Notes: a model not told the origin generated them from the letters alone. DNA of 64,000 bases from an uncultured Prevotellaceae bacterium (GCA_947169115.1 CAMVOK010000001.1:1-64000), one strand, 5' to 3'; shown: positions 16,897-26,679, numbered from the stretch's first letter. Made by a program: numbers and translations.

Positions 16897-19710
16897 ATGA
16901 AACACATTATTGCCATTATTTCCATATTTCTGTGCGTGACCTCTGTTTTCGCCCAGAACCCCACCACACTTGACGGTTGGGCGCAGCGTTTACAACTTTT
17001 CGGACAGAAAGTACAGCAGGAAGAGGTGTTCCTGCACATGGACAATACCTGTTATTATCTGGGAGACACTCTTTACTACAAAGCCTATATGCGTCTCTCC
17101 GATGGTCGGCCTTCTCAGTTGAGCCGTTTGCTTTATGTGGAGTTGTTGGACCAGGATGGATTTCTGGTAGAGCGGCAGAAGTTGGAAATGACAAACGGTC
17201 AGGGGAATGGCTCATTTGTCTTGCTCGATACGTTGTACGGTGGTTATTATGAGCTGCGGGCCTATACGCGTTGGCAACTCAACTGGGGACTTTACGAACA
17301 TCCGCATACGAAGAATGCCGATAAATGGTTTTTCTCGAAGAAAATGGCTCATTCCTATTATCGTGACTATGAGAAACTCTATAGCCGTGTTTTCCCTGTC
17401 TATGATAAACCTCGCGAAGCCGGTGAGTATTATCAGGATATGACTACACGCCCATTGCGTCGTATGTTTAAAAAGAAGGAGGAGAAGTCCCAAGCCAAGG
17501 TTCGTTTCTATCCCGAGGGCGGCAATCTCGTTGCTGGTGTACCTAATCGAGTGGCTTTTGAGGCCAACGATGAAGATGGCAGACATCTTAAGGGAAAACT
17601 TAAAATTAAAAATGGTAAACAGGAAACAGAGATAGAGGTTGAGACCCAGAGTAGAGGGCGTGGAAGTTTCTTATTTACTCCTTCTTTGGGAGAGTCTGAT
17701 GAGGCTCTTTTCGAGTGGGAGGGTGGTAGCCAGACTATTGTTTTGCCAAAATCTGTGGAGGATGGGGTGGCCATGCAGGCAACTGTAGAGACCGATGGAG
17801 TGCATGTTTCCCTTTTTCTCCAAGGTAAGGCCACAAAGGAAGAATTAGGACTCACTGCTTCAATCCATGGGGTGTTGAAGGATTTTCAGGTTATTGCGTC
17901 GAACAATCTTGTTATACCCCTTTCCAAACTCACTACAGGAGTCGTACAACTTACGATATTTAATTCTGAGGGGCGTATTTATGCAGATCGTCTGGTCTTT
18001 GTTCGTCAGCCGGATTTCCAGCCTCAGAATATCACATTCTCGGGATTGAAGGCTCAATATGAACCTTATGAGAAGGTGGATGTTGATGTGGAATGTCAAA
18101 TGCCAACTGTGGACAAAAACTTCGCTTCTGGGCTTTCTGTAGCCGTGAGGGATGCAGCCCACTCCGATTATACATTTGATTCAGGGAACATTCTTACGGA
18201 AATGTTGTTGTCCAGCCAGATTCGGGGATTTGTTGAGCAACCAGAATATTATTTCGAGTCAGAGGATGAGGAACATCGTCAGGCTCTTGATTTGCTTCTT
18301 CTTGTACAGGGATGGCGACGTTACGATTGGGTGACGATGGCTACGCCTGGAGCTTTTGTGTTGACACAACCCTATGAACGTACCCAAATTCTTTCGGGCG
18401 AAGTCAATACCTATTTTTCGGAAGAACAGGAGAATCTTTTTACCGATGCCGCCCGGAACTTTATGGCCGATGAGGAGAAACGCATGGAAAGCCTAAACTC
18501 AGAGGAAGAAAACGACCCTTCACTGGGCCCTGACATTGAGGCTGAGATGAAAGCAGACCGTGATGCCGCATTTGAGGCTGATGAGTCACGTCGAGGGACG
18601 CAGTACAAGACAAACGCCCAGGAGGCCGACAACCGTTTCTTCGAGCGTTACAAGGATGGTGGCACACTGAAGGAGGAGGCTATCGTACATGCCGAGTTCC
18701 AGCAACCCGGAGTGAAGGAGAATGGTATCGTGGAGGGTGAAATGGATACCTATAATAAGGGTGCCTTCAAGATAGAGGCTCCCAAGTTCTACGATTTCTG
18801 CCTGTTCCGCTATGCTGCCGTCACTCATGGTAATTACAAAGGTGACAAGCACATATGGATAGCCACGAATGAAGATGCCAATGGCAAACTCAACTATCCC
18901 GACCTGTATGTCAAACTCAACCCCATTTATCCTCGTTTCGTCAAACCCTATGATTTCTATCAGAAGACATTGCCTGTCAGTCGGCTCAAGGCAGGAAAGC
19001 GGATACATGTCGATGACGATGCCATCCTGATGAATGAGGTGACCGTTGGGGCTCGACGTAATGGAATGCGACGTTTCGATGCCTCTAAACCAGCCTACGT
19101 CGTGGATGCTTACATAGCCTTTAATGAGGCCTGTGATGCAGGTCTCTGTCCTGGTTTCTTCATCGGTCAGCATCGCTTTGTGAACGACATTGCCCGTACT
19201 TATATCGGCGACATGAATATGGAGCGCGCCTACAATATTGAGCAACGCTGGAACACCAAGAACAGCAGTACTTTCATGTCCGATGGCGTGAAGGAGAAGT
19301 ACAACCACCTGCCCAATCTCGACATGGTGTATATCTATACCGACTATTCGCCACGTAATGAGGGTGACAAACGCTTCTCTCAGGACAACCAGCCTACTGT
19401 TACCATCGACCTCCGTCGCTTTGAGGATGAAGGACAGCGCATGACCTACCGCGACCGCTACATGCGTTTGACGGGCTATGCCGTGTGTGAGGAATTCTAT
19501 CAGCCCGACTACTCCAAGCAGAAGCCTGCAGCACCCACGGATTACCGACGCACACTCTACTGGAATCCCAACGTCACCTTCGATGCCGAAGGACATGCAC
19601 AGATTCATTTTTATAACAATAGTCGGCAAACTCAACTCACCATTTCCGCTGAGGGCATGTCGCTTGATGGCCAGCCCCTCACCGGTATCTCCTATCCCGA
19701 GGACCGCTGA
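16897..19710 (+). CDS. Large exported MG2-like (macroglobulin-type) protein
   Basis: About 937 residues with a signal peptide (MKHIIAIISIFLCVTSVFAQ). The region after it (VFLHMDNTCYYLGDTLYYKA) is the typical MG2 domain of Bacteroidota macroglobulin-like proteins; further beta-sandwich domains follow, then a Glu/Asp-rich segment (about 520-590) and, near residue 720, NEVTVGARRNG, which looks like a TonB-plug start. No thioester CxEQ was seen. Often found as a stand-alone outer-membrane-associated protein; function not established. A TAAATTTG box (16860-16867) fixes the start at 16897 rather than 16867. Confidence 0.65.
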   Translation: MKHIIAIISIFLCVTSVFAQNPTTLDGWAQRLQLFGQKVQQEEVFLHMDNTCYYLGDTLYYKAYMRLSDGRPSQLSRLLYVELLDQDGFLVERQKLEMTNGQGNGSFVLLDTLYGGYYELRAYTRWQLNWGLYEHPHTKNADKWFFSKKMAHSYYRDYEKLYSRVFPVYDKPREAGEYYQDMTTRPLRRMFKKKEEKSQAKVRFYPEGGNLVAGVPNRVAFEANDEDGRHLKGKLKIKNGKQETEIEVETQSRGRGSFLFTPSLGESDEALFEWEGGSQTIVLPKSVEDGVAMQATVETDGVHVSLFLQGKATKEELGLTASIHGVLKDFQVIASNNLVIPLSKLTTGVVQLTIFNSEGRIYADRLVFVRQPDFQPQNITFSGLKAQYEPYEKVDVDVECQMPTVDKNFASGLSVAVRDAAHSDYTFDSGNILTEMLLSSQIRGFVEQPEYYFESEDEEHRQALDLLLLVQGWRRYDWVTMATPGAFVLTQPYERTQILSGEVNTYFSEEQENLFTDAARNFMADEEKRMESLNSEEENDPSLGPDIEAEMKADRDAAFEADESRRGTQYKTNAQEADNRFFERYKDGGTLKEEAIVHAEFQQPGVKENGIVEGEMDTYNKGAFKIEAPKFYDFCLFRYAAVTHGNYKGDKHIWIATNEDANGKLNYPDLYVKLNPIYPRFVKPYDFYQKTLPVSRLKAGKRIHVDDDAILMNEVTVGARRNGMRRFDASKPAYVVDAYIAFNEACDAGLCPGFFIGQHRFVNDIARTYIGDMNMERAYNIEQRWNTKNSSTFMSDGVKEKYNHLPNLDMVYIYTDYSPRNEGDKRFSQDNQPTVTIDLRRFEDEGQRMTYRDRYMRLTGYAVCEEFYQPDYSKQKPAAPTDYRRTLYWNPNVTFDAEGHAQIHFYNNSRQTQLTISAEGMSLDGQPLTGISYPEDR

Positions 19711-19725
19711 TTACATAACAAGACA

Positions 19726-19764
19726 AAGAATCGGGCGAATCCATCGTGGCTTCGCCCGATTCTT
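19726..19764. terminator. Bidirectional terminator hairpin
   Basis: A perfect 14-bp inverted repeat (AAGAATCGGGCGAA) with an 11-base loop lies between two convergent genes, the MG2-like gene and the 19812 lipoprotein. Confidence 0.9.
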
Positions 19765-19811
19765 ATGAGAATTGTTGTCAAAGGATAGGCCGGAATGCCA
19801 TACCTCTTGGA

Positions 19812-21371
19812 TTACATATTCACGATAACCTTGACATCGTAGGCGGCATCACCGGTCGCATCGGTATTGACGACGACTTTGCCGGCATTGGCACCCACGA
19901 TGGGCACCCATGCTACGATGGTCTGGCCGTCGATGGTCTGACAGTCATATTTCACGGACATATTGCCCATCTCGTAGTGGACGAAACGCATCTGGCTGAC
20001 CTTTGACTTCCACTGGGAGGCATTGCTCCAATCAAGCTGCACATAGTCGGCAGCGTTCTTCGACAGGTCGCAGACATAGAATCCCTGGTCAGTAGCCTCT
20101 GAGCATGAGATGCCATCGGAATACTGGTCGTAGTTGTCGTTGTAGTGCTGGGGCAGTGTGCGGGTGCTGATGGTCCCTGTCGCGGGGTCGAAGGTATTGA
20201 TCATGTTCTGCCAACCATGCTGGCTGTCCTGCGAGAAGAAGGAGAACGTCTTGGCGGACGTGGCATAACCCACACCGAAGAACTTGTCATCATTGAAGCT
20301 GACCGACGTATTCATCTCGGCAATCTTGTTGCCCACAGAGGCCTGGCTGCTTGAGATGTTGACCTGGTAGAAGCCCAGGGTATTGCCGTCAATGTCACCG
20401 CGCTGGTGGTTACGGATGGCATAGAGTTTGCCGTCGATGGACACCGCCGACCAGCGTATGGTGCCCTCAACGTCCTCCTGCGGCGTTTGCAGCGGAACGG
20501 TGGTATGGCTGGCGGTCAAGTAAATGTAAGGTGTGGGATAGCGCTGGGCATCGGTCTGGATGAGACATAGGTTGCCGTCGGCAGGCAGGATGCTGGTGAT
20601 GTTGTCGGAGAGGGGTTTCACCTCCTGACTGGAGAGGGACGATCCACTGACGGTGAGGCATACGACACGTCCTGTGAAGGGGTTCTTGCTCTTCCGCATG
20701 TTGTAGCCACCCTCGCGGACGTACATCTTACCGGCTACCTCGTGGAGCCAGCCATTCAGCATATCCTGCGGATTCCACCCGTCGTCCATGTTCTGTGGGG
20801 CACCGTCGGCAGCCTCCCACTGCCACATGGCGCCGTCGCTCTTGCGGATGATGTATTGTACGCCGTGGGTACTATGATGTGCATTGTTGAACTCGTCGCG
20901 AATCTCGGTCAGCGTCTTCTTCACGCCATCATTAGGCATCTGCTCATAGCCAGGAATGGTATAGAAGCAGTTGGCCAGCCACAAGTAGTCGCTGCCTACC
21001 TTGAAAATAAACTTAGGCGAGATGCGCAGGTCCTGCTGGACACGCTGGATGACTGTTTGGGCGTCATTGTCCTCTCCCTCCTTGACCTCGACGTCGAAAG
21101 TATAGGTCACGGCAATGTACTTGCCATCGTCGGAAACGCGGAACAGGGCATCATCCACCTGAGTGGCATCACCGGCGTCACGTGTCACGACTCCCCTGCT
21201 GATACCAGCCTTGGCAGCCACGGCCAGTGCATCGGCACCGGTCACAGCACCAGCCTTCAGACGGACAGAACCGACATTGACATAGCCACTTCCTCCACCG
21301 TCGTCACTGCTACACGAGGCGAGAGTTATCATAGCCACGCAGGCCATCAAGAATAATACGGTCTTTTTCAT
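19812..21371 (-). CDS. Unrecognised surface lipoprotein
   Basis: A 519-residue lipoprotein: lipobox TLASC with Cys20, then SSDDGGG, an acidic stretch that matches the Bacteroidota surface-export signal. The rest is rich in short beta-strands with repeated YIAVTY, YLWLANCFY, GKLYAIRN and GFYVCDLS-type blades, suggesting a beta-propeller. I do not recognise a named family. It has its own TATCTTTG -7 box at 21415-21422 and a 37-50 base leader. It shares a T-R-D motif near residue 64 but lacks the strand preceding it in the DUF4493 proteins. Confidence 0.6.
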   Translation of the reverse strand: MKKTVLFLMACVAMITLASCSSDDGGGSGYVNVGSVRLKAGAVTGADALAVAAKAGISRGVVTRDAGDATQVDDALFRVSDDGKYIAVTYTFDVEVKEGEDNDAQTVIQRVQQDLRISPKFIFKVGSDYLWLANCFYTIPGYEQMPNDGVKKTLTEIRDEFNNAHHSTHGVQYIIRKSDGAMWQWEAADGAPQNMDDGWNPQDMLNGWLHEVAGKMYVREGGYNMRKSKNPFTGRVVCLTVSGSSLSSQEVKPLSDNITSILPADGNLCLIQTDAQRYPTPYIYLTASHTTVPLQTPQEDVEGTIRWSAVSIDGKLYAIRNHQRGDIDGNTLGFYQVNISSSQASVGNKIAEMNTSVSFNDDKFFGVGYATSAKTFSFFSQDSQHGWQNMINTFDPATGTISTRTLPQHYNDNYDQYSDGISCSEATDQGFYVCDLSKNAADYVQLDWSNASQWKSKVSQMRFVHYEMGNMSVKYDCQTIDGQTIVAWVPIVGANAGKVVVNTDATGDAAYDVKVIVNM

Positions 21372-21764
21372 AAACGACTCCTTTCTATTTTGAGTATGAA
21401 TAAGTTGTATGCCGCAAAGATAGTGAAAGCTGAGTGAAACGACAAATTTTGGAGCAGTAAATACAATGATATGCTCGTATAATCATTGTTGAGTCGTGAC
21501 GAAATTCGACCAGAGATTAAATAATGAATAATATTTCTGCGGTAGGGCGCGAAAACAAACCTGTTTTCAAAGGTTCTTTTGACTCAGCTGAGCGGTCTCG
21601 AAGATACTCAGTCGGAAAAATGCAAATAAATTTGACTTTTCGCTCGATTTGGATAAATTTCTATCACTCAAAATTGCAAATGATTTTGCATTCTCTTCGC
21701 TTAATCGAAATTTTGCACTATCTTTGTGCACGGAATTAAAACAAAACACTAAACACATTATATT
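21372..21764. promoter_or_regulatory. Divergent control region of the lipoprotein gene and gpmI
   Basis: This 393-bp gap holds a minus-strand TATCTTTG (21415-21422) for the lipoprotein and a plus-strand TATCTTTG (21719-21726) for gpmI, 39 bp before its ATG. Between them, 21575-21720 alternates short AT-rich motifs (TGCAAATAAATTTG, ATTGCAAATGATTTTGCA) with the near-palindrome GACTCAGCTGAG. Similar leader-like sequence is common before Bacteroidales housekeeping genes. No gene was seen; a 71-codon frame from 21524 has no family character. Confidence 0.6.
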
Positions 21765-23279
21765 ATGGCAAAGAAAGCTCTTTTAATGATACTCGACGGA
21801 TGGGGTATCGGAAACAAATCGAAAGGCGATGTCATCTATCAGACACCAACTCCTAATTTGGATAAAATAGAGGCAACGTATCCTCACAGCCAATTGCTGG
21901 CCTCGGGTGAGAACGTGGGTTTGCCCGATGGACAGATGGGTAATTCCGAGGTTGGCCACCTAAATATTGGTGCAGGCCGTATTGTCTATCAGGATTTGGT
22001 GAAAATCAATCGTGCCTGTAAGGATGGTTCTATCCTGAAGAATCCGGAAATCGTTTCAGCATACGAGTATGCCCAGATGAATGGTAAGAGCGTTCACCTG
22101 ATGGGGTTGACCTCAAATGGTGGTGTACACTCGTCGCTCGACCATTTGTTTACCCTCTGTGACATATCGGAGAAATATGGCATCCAGCACACCTATGTAC
22201 ATTGCTTCATGGACGGACGTGATACCGACCCACGTAGTGGTAAGGGCTTCATCCAGCAGCTTACTGACCATATCAGTGGCACCAACACCACTATTGCCAG
22301 CATTATTGGCCGTTTCTATGCTATGGATCGCGATAAGCGCTGGGATCGTGTGAAGGTGGCCTACGACCTGCTCATCTCAGGTGAGGGTAAGCAGGCTACA
22401 AATATGGTTGAGGCTATGCAGGAGAGTTATGATGAAGGTGTGACCGACGAGTTCATCAAACCTATCAATAATACTACTGTTGACGGTACTATCAAGGAGG
22501 GTGATGTAGTCATCTTCTTTAACTACCGCAACGACCGTGCGAAGGAACTCACTATCGTGTTGACCCAGCAGGATATGGAGGAGCAGGGCATGAAGACCAT
22601 TCCCGGCCTGCAATACTACTGCATGACCCCGTATGACGCTTCGTTCAAGGGTGTGCATATCTTGTTCCCGAAGGAGAATGTAATGAACACCTTGGGTGAG
22701 TATATCGCTTCTAAGGGTTTAAAGCAGTTGCATACTGCCGAGACCGAGAAGTATGCCCATGTGACTTTCTTCTTCAATGGTGGACGCGAGACCCCTTACG
22801 AGGGTGAGGATCGTATCCTTGTGGCCAGTCCCAAGGTTCAGACCTATGACCTAAAGCCCGAGATGAGTGCCTATGAAGTAAAGGACAAGTTGGTGGCTGC
22901 TATCAAGGAGAACAAATACGACTTCATCGTAGTCAACTTTGCTAATGGCGATATGGTTGGTCATACCGGCATCTATGAGGCTATTGAAAAGGCTGTAAAG
23001 GCCGTCGATGAGTGTGTGGGTGAGGTTGTAAAGGCTGCTTTGGCAACCGATTACGAGACCATCATCATTGCCGATCATGGAAATGCAGATAATGCCATCA
23101 ATCCCGACGGCACTGCTAATACGGCTCACTCTTTGAATCCTGTACCCTTTATCTACATCACGGAGAACAAGAGTGCAAAGGTGGAAGACGGAGTATTGGC
23201 CGACGTGGCTCCCAGCATCCTGCACATTATGGGACTGGAGCAGCCGGCAGATATGACGGGAAAATGCTTGATTAAATAG
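21765..23279 (+). CDS. gpmI: 2,3-bisphosphoglycerate-independent phosphoglycerate mutase
   Basis: A 504-residue alkaline-phosphatase-fold mutase interconverting 3- and 2-phosphoglycerate in glycolysis, with two Mn ions. Seen: [10 protein letters not shown] (Asp11), the catalytic Ser61 in [10 protein letters not shown], the [10 protein letters not shown] substrate loop, and the C-terminal metal motifs [10 protein letters not shown] and IADHGNAD. Length is normal. It has its own promoter and is followed at once by a small hairpin shared with the convergent symporter gene. Confidence 0.97.
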   Translation: MAKKALLMILDGWGIGNKSKGDVIYQTPTPNLDKIEATYPHSQLLASGENVGLPDGQMGNSEVGHLNIGAGRIVYQDLVKINRACKDGSILKNPEIVSAYEYAQMNGKSVHLMGLTSNGGVHSSLDHLFTLCDISEKYGIQHTYVHCFMDGRDTDPRSGKGFIQQLTDHISGTNTTIASIIGRFYAMDRDKRWDRVKVAYDLLISGEGKQATNMVEAMQESYDEGVTDEFIKPINNTTVDGTIKEGDVVIFFNYRNDRAKELTIVLTQQDMEEQGMKTIPGLQYYCMTPYDASFKGVHILFPKENVMNTLGEYIASKGLKQLHTAETEKYAHVTFFFNGGRETPYEGEDRILVASPKVQTYDLKPEMSAYEVKDKLVAAIKENKYDFIVVNFANGDMVGHTGIYEAIEKAVKAVDECVGEVVKAALATDYETIIIADHGNADNAINPDGTANTAHSLNPVPFIYITENKSAKVEDGVLADVAPSILHIMGLEQPADMTGKCLIK

Positions 23280-23300
23280 AATAGGGGGAGGGTCCTATTC
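23279..23300. terminator. Small bidirectional hairpin after gpmI
   Basis: A 7-bp inverted repeat (GAATAGG/CCTATTC) with an 8-base loop overlaps the stop codon of the convergent symporter gene and follows the gpmI stop directly. Confidence 0.55.
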
Positions 23301-24653
23301 CTCTTCCATTTCATCATCCAGGTGGTCGGCCCAGAGATACTTATTGGTCTCCTGGGCCGCCACTTTGCTTAATAAGAGCAGGGCAACAAGGTTGGGGATG
23401 GTCATGAGTGCATTCATGCTGTCGGCAATGTTCCAGATGATGTCGAGATTGACAATACTGCCGAAAAACAGGGCCACGATGTAGAGGATGCGGTAGAAAC
23501 GATTACTCCTGTGCTTCTCTATGTAGTTCACGGCACTCTCACCATAGTAACTCCAGCCGAGGATAGTACTGAAAGCAAAGGTGAGTATGCCAAAGGTAAG
23601 CAGGGGTGCTCCGATATAAGGAATTTTCGAGAAAGCCACCTTCGTAAGTGCAGCACCGTCGGTATAGGAGATGTCAGGATAGGCGATGATGCTGCTCACT
23701 AATACCAGTCCGGTAAGGGCACAGATGATGACCGTATCCCAAAACGTTCCTGTACTTGACACCAATGCCTGACGCACAGGGTTGCGTGTCTGTGCTGCGG
23801 CTGCCACGATGGGGGCCGACCCCATGCCGCTCTCGTTCGAAAATAGTCCGCGGGCAATTCCGTAGCGAGCGGCTATCATCACAGTTGCGCCCACAAAACC
23901 ACCTCCAGCAGCCGAAGGATTAAAGGCAGATTGGAATATCAGCTGAACGGCTTGCCAGACGTAAGAACCGTTCATAAAGAGAATGACAATACATCCTACA
24001 ACATAGAGAAATGCCATGAAGGGTACCAAGATGGTGCATACCTTGGATATAGATTTCACGCCACCCAATATAACGAGAGCCGTTAGTATGCATACGATAA
24101 TGCCGACAAGTGGTGTTGGCATGCCAAAAGTCTCGTTTGCCAATAGGGCAATACTATTGGCTTGCACGGTGCAGCCGATGCCGAATGAGGCGAGGGCTGT
24201 GAAGCTGGCAAAGAGCAGTGCCAGCCACTTCATTCCGAGTCCGCGTTCCAGTGCATACATAGGGCCACCATACGTTTGACCATTCTCGTCTCTTATGCGG
24301 TACTTCACTGCCAACAGTCCCTCAGCGTATTTCGTAGCTATCCCGAAAACACCTGTCAACCAGCACCACAGCACGGCACCTGGCCCTCCCAAAGCTACAG
24401 CTGTGGCTACACCCACAATATTACCTGTACCAATTGTCGCAGCCATAGCCGTTGTTAAGGCACCAAACTGGCTAACGTCGCCTTGGGCTCCCTTATCCCT
24501 CTGTACCGACAGACGGATGCCCGTCAGTAACTTGCGTTGTGGGATGCGCAAACGGATGGTCAGGAAGATGTGCGTGCCGAGTAGCAGAATAATCATGGGC
24601 CAGCCCCATAGAAATGAACTCAGTAATTGAAAAAAACTGTTTATTGTATCCAT
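23295..24653 (-). CDS. Sodium:alanine/glycine symporter (AGCS family)
   Basis: About 452 residues and roughly ten membrane helices. The AGCS signature region is clear (GALTTAMAATIGTGNIVGVA, then GPGAVLWCW and KYAEGLLAVKYR), as is the SNESGMGSAPIVAAAA segment. Imports alanine or glycine with sodium. The ATG at 24653 is preferred over 24683 because a TATTTTTG -7 box lies at 24673-24680. The acidic C-terminus (DDEMEEE) is unremarkable. Confidence 0.9.
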   Translation of the reverse strand: MDTINSFFQLLSSFLWGWPMIILLLGTHIFLTIRLRIPQRKLLTGIRLSVQRDKGAQGDVSQFGALTTAMAATIGTGNIVGVATAVALGGPGAVLWCWLTGVFGIATKYAEGLLAVKYRIRDENGQTYGGPMYALERGLGMKWLALLFASFTALASFGIGCTVQANSIALLANETFGMPTPLVGIIVCILTALVILGGVKSISKVCTILVPFMAFLYVVGCIVILFMNGSYVWQAVQLIFQSAFNPSAAGGGFVGATVMIAARYGIARGLFSNESGMGSAPIVAAAAQTRNPVRQALVSSTGTFWDTVIICALTGLVLVSSIIAYPDISYTDGAALTKVAFSKIPYIGAPLLTFGILTFAFSTILGWSYYGESAVNYIEKHRSNRFYRILYIVALFFGSIVNLDIIWNIADSMNALMTIPNLVALLLLSKVAAQETNKYLWADHLDDEMEEE

Positions 24654-24672
24654 ATATACATCATTTTCAGTG

Positions 24673-24729
24673 CAAAAATACAATAATTCTTTGTAACCTT
24701 GGCTTTACTCTCGCTTTTTCGTAACTTTG
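24673..24729. promoter_or_regulatory. Divergent promoters of the symporter gene and ung
   Basis: Minus-strand TATTTTTG (24673-24680) lies 20 bp before the symporter ATG. Plus-strand TAACTTTG (24722-24729) lies 23 bp before the ung ATG, with a TTG -33 element about 20 bp upstream (24699-24701). Confidence 0.65.
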
Positions 24730-24752
24730 TCACAGAATAATATGTAGAATGC

Positions 24753-25418
24753 ATGGATGTCAAGATAGAATCTTCGTGGAAAACTCACTTGCAGGAGGAG
24801 TTTGAGAAGCCTTATTTTGCCCAGTTGGTGAAGTCGGTGCATAACGAGTATGCGTCAGGTATATGCTATCCTCCGGGACGATTCATATTCAATGCTTTCA
24901 ATCAGACTCCGTTCGACCAGGTGAAGGTGGTCATCTTGGGACAGGACCCTTACCACGAACCAGGTCAGGCTCACGGACTGAGTTTTTCAGTGCAGGAGGG
25001 AGTGTCATTTCCCCCTTCTTTGCAGAATATCTTCAAGGAGATTTCTGACGACCTGGGTGCACCCGTACCCCCGTCGGGCGACCTGACACGATGGGCTCAG
25101 CAGGGAGTGTTGCTCCTAAACGCTACACTCACCGTCCGTGCTCATCAGGCTAACAGTCATGCTACGCTGGGGTGGCAACAGTTTACCGACGCTGCCATTC
25201 GTGCTCTTGCTACACAGCGAGAAAATATTGTCTATATGCTTTGGGGTGGTTTTGCGCGTGGCAAGGCTTATATGATAGATAAGAACCGTAATTTAGTGCT
25301 CGAATCCGTCCATCCCTCTCCCCTTAGTGCCAATCGCGGTGGCTGGTTCGGACAGCACCAATTTTCCCGTTGTAACACCTATCTCCAGGAACATGGAATC
25401 CAACCAATAATATGGTAG
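24753..25418 (+). CDS. ung: Uracil-DNA glycosylase
   Basis: A 221-residue family 1 uracil-DNA glycosylase, which removes uracil from DNA at the start of base-excision repair. The water-activating loop GQDPYH is at 63-68 (Asp65) and the C-terminal HPSPLSANRGG minor-groove loop is intact. Length is typical. The stop codon is followed two bases later by a 44-bp inverted-repeat element. Confidence 0.96.
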   Translation: MDVKIESSWKTHLQEEFEKPYFAQLVKSVHNEYASGICYPPGRFIFNAFNQTPFDQVKVVILGQDPYHEPGQAHGLSFSVQEGVSFPPSLQNIFKEISDDLGAPVPPSGDLTRWAQQGVLLLNATLTVRAHQANSHATLGWQQFTDAAIRALATQRENIVYMLWGGFARGKAYMIDKNRNLVLESVHPSPLSANRGGWFGQHQFSRCNTYLQEHGIQPIIW

Positions 25419-25420
25419 AG

Positions 25421-25617
25421 ACGACCCCACCCCCTTGCCCCTCCCGAGGGAGGGGAGTATATACATAAAGGAAGTAATGGAATGTAGCGACGCGATGTAT
25501 CGCACCCGTGAAGCGGTGGTGAGAGGTGAGAAAAATATAGATGAAAGAAGCACAAAATACTCAGACAACAAAGGTATCTACTCCCCTCCCTCGGGAGGGG
25601 CAAGGGGGTGGGGTCGT
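25421..25617. repeat. MITE-like element: 44-bp inverted repeats around a 108-bp core
   Basis: The left arm (25421-25464) and right arm (25574-25617) are reverse complements over 44 bp with one mismatch. Each arm also has its own small palindrome (CTCCC...GGGAG). The core contains GCGATGTATCGC and the likely ATG of the DUF3109 gene. No open frame for a transposase fits inside. The element starts directly after ung. Confidence 0.85.
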
Positions 25618-26203
25618 TTTACCACCCATCTTACAGGTCGGCGACGTTCTGCTTTCGCCCGACATCATCACTGAATACTTCGCGTGCGACATCGCTAAAT
25701 GCGGCGGCCGCTGTTGCGAGGAGGGTGATGCTGGAGCTCCTGTCACAATGGATGAGATAGCCGACATTGAGAGCCAGTTAGATGACCTTTGGCCCCATCT
25801 TTCTGCTTCAGCTCAAGCGTCTATCTACCATACTGGTGTAGCCTATGCCGACCCAGAGGGCGAATTGGTTACTTGCATTGTCAATAATCGCGATTGCGCT
25901 TTCCGAGGTCCCTGTGGTTGCCTGCTTCGCCAGCGACCTATCAGTTGTCATCTCTATCCCATTCGCGAGAAACGGTTAGGCGGGAATGTATCCTCCCCAT
26001 CGGGAGAGATAGAGGGGGGCTATATCGGCCTTAACTACCATCGCTGGAATATCTGTAAGGATGCCGTAGAACGTGGCCGTCGTGAAGGCATTCGTCTATA
26101 CCAGTTCTTGCGCGAACCCCTTATTCGTCGTTTTGGTGAAGCTTGGTATCAAGAGTTGGAGGATATGGTTGCGGAGCTTATAAAAAGTGGGATGCTTGGT
26201 TGA
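25541..26203 (+). CDS. DUF3109 family cysteine-rich protein
   Basis: A 220-residue frame. From about residue 30 (LQVGDVLLSPDIITEYFACD) it matches DUF3109, a family with conserved cysteines that probably bind a metal or Fe-S cluster: CDIAKCGGRCC, then CGCLLRQRPISCHLYP and NYHRWNICK. The family normally begins about where LQVGD begins; the 28 residues before it are coded by the right arm of the inverted-repeat element. No good internal start is visible, so the repeat seems to have supplied the start and N-terminus. A second C/G-rich palindrome codes an apparent in-frame insert near residues 150-162. Function unknown. Confidence 0.75.
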   Translation: MKEAQNTQTTKVSTPLPREGQGGGVVLPPILQVGDVLLSPDIITEYFACDIAKCGGRCCEEGDAGAPVTMDEIADIESQLDDLWPHLSASAQASIYHTGVAYADPEGELVTCIVNNRDCAFRGPCGCLLRQRPISCHLYPIREKRLGGNVSSPSGEIEGGYIGLNYHRWNICKDAVERGRREGIRLYQFLREPLIRRFGEAWYQELEDMVAELIKSGMLG

Positions 26204-26217
26204 GACATCCCGCTTTT
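26183..26217 (+). terminator. Rho-independent terminator of the DUF3109 gene
   Basis: A 12-bp stem (AAAAGTGGGATG with CATCCCGCTTTT, one G-U pair) is followed by CGTTTTTTTCC. The stop codon of the gene lies in the loop. Confidence 0.85.
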
Positions 26218-26229
26218 CGTTTTTTTCCG

Positions 26230-26679
26230 TTATCCCAGTATTTGTTGGGCGTGTTCTTTGGTTTTTATTTCCTTGGGTAGCATGATGCGTTCGATAATCC
26301 CCTCTTCGTTGATGATGAAAGTTGTACGGAAAGTTCCCATGTACTTGCGTCCGTACATGGATTTCTCGCCCCAGGTACCGAAGGCTTGGCCGAGGGTCAT
26401 GTCAGTGTCGGCAATGAGGTGGAAGGGCAATTCGTTTTTGGCAATGAACTTTTGGTGCGATTTTTCGTCCTGCACGCTCACGCCCACCACTTCGTAGCCC
26501 TGCTTCCTCAGTTCGCTGTATCCGTCACGCAACGAACAGGCCTGAGCGGTACATCCCGAAGTCATATCCTTTGGATAGAAGTAGAGTACCAGTTTCTTAC
26601 CAGCAAAGTCCGACAGATGGATTTCCTGTCCATTCTCGTCACGACCAAGAATCTCAGGGGCTTTATCACCTATTTTCAT
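26230..26679 (-). CDS. bcp: Thioredoxin-dependent thiol peroxidase (peroxiredoxin Q)
   Basis: A 149-residue peroxiredoxin of the BCP/PrxQ group reducing hydroperoxides with thioredoxin. Seen: YFYPKDMTSGC43TAQAC48, with peroxidatic Cys43 and resolving Cys48 five residues apart, the classic PrxQ spacing. It begins 24 bp after the gyrB stop on the same strand with no promoter in between, so it is probably co-transcribed with gyrB. Confidence 0.95.
   Translation of the reverse strand: MKIGDKAPEILGRDENGQEIHLSDFAGKKLVLYFYPKDMTSGCTAQACSLRDGYSELRKQGYEVVGVSVQDEKSHQKFIAKNELPFHLIADTDMTLGQAFGTWGEKSMYGRKYMGTFRTTFIINEEGIIERIMLPKEIKTKEHAQQILG

Noticed and set aside
18586..19635. 349-codon open frame opposite the MG2-like gene
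   Set aside because: Antisense shadow; composition (many Ile/Val/Gly/His) reflects reversed codons and there is no promoter.
21524..21739. 71-codon frame upstream of gpmI
   Set aside because: It spans the gpmI promoter and repeats; no coding character.
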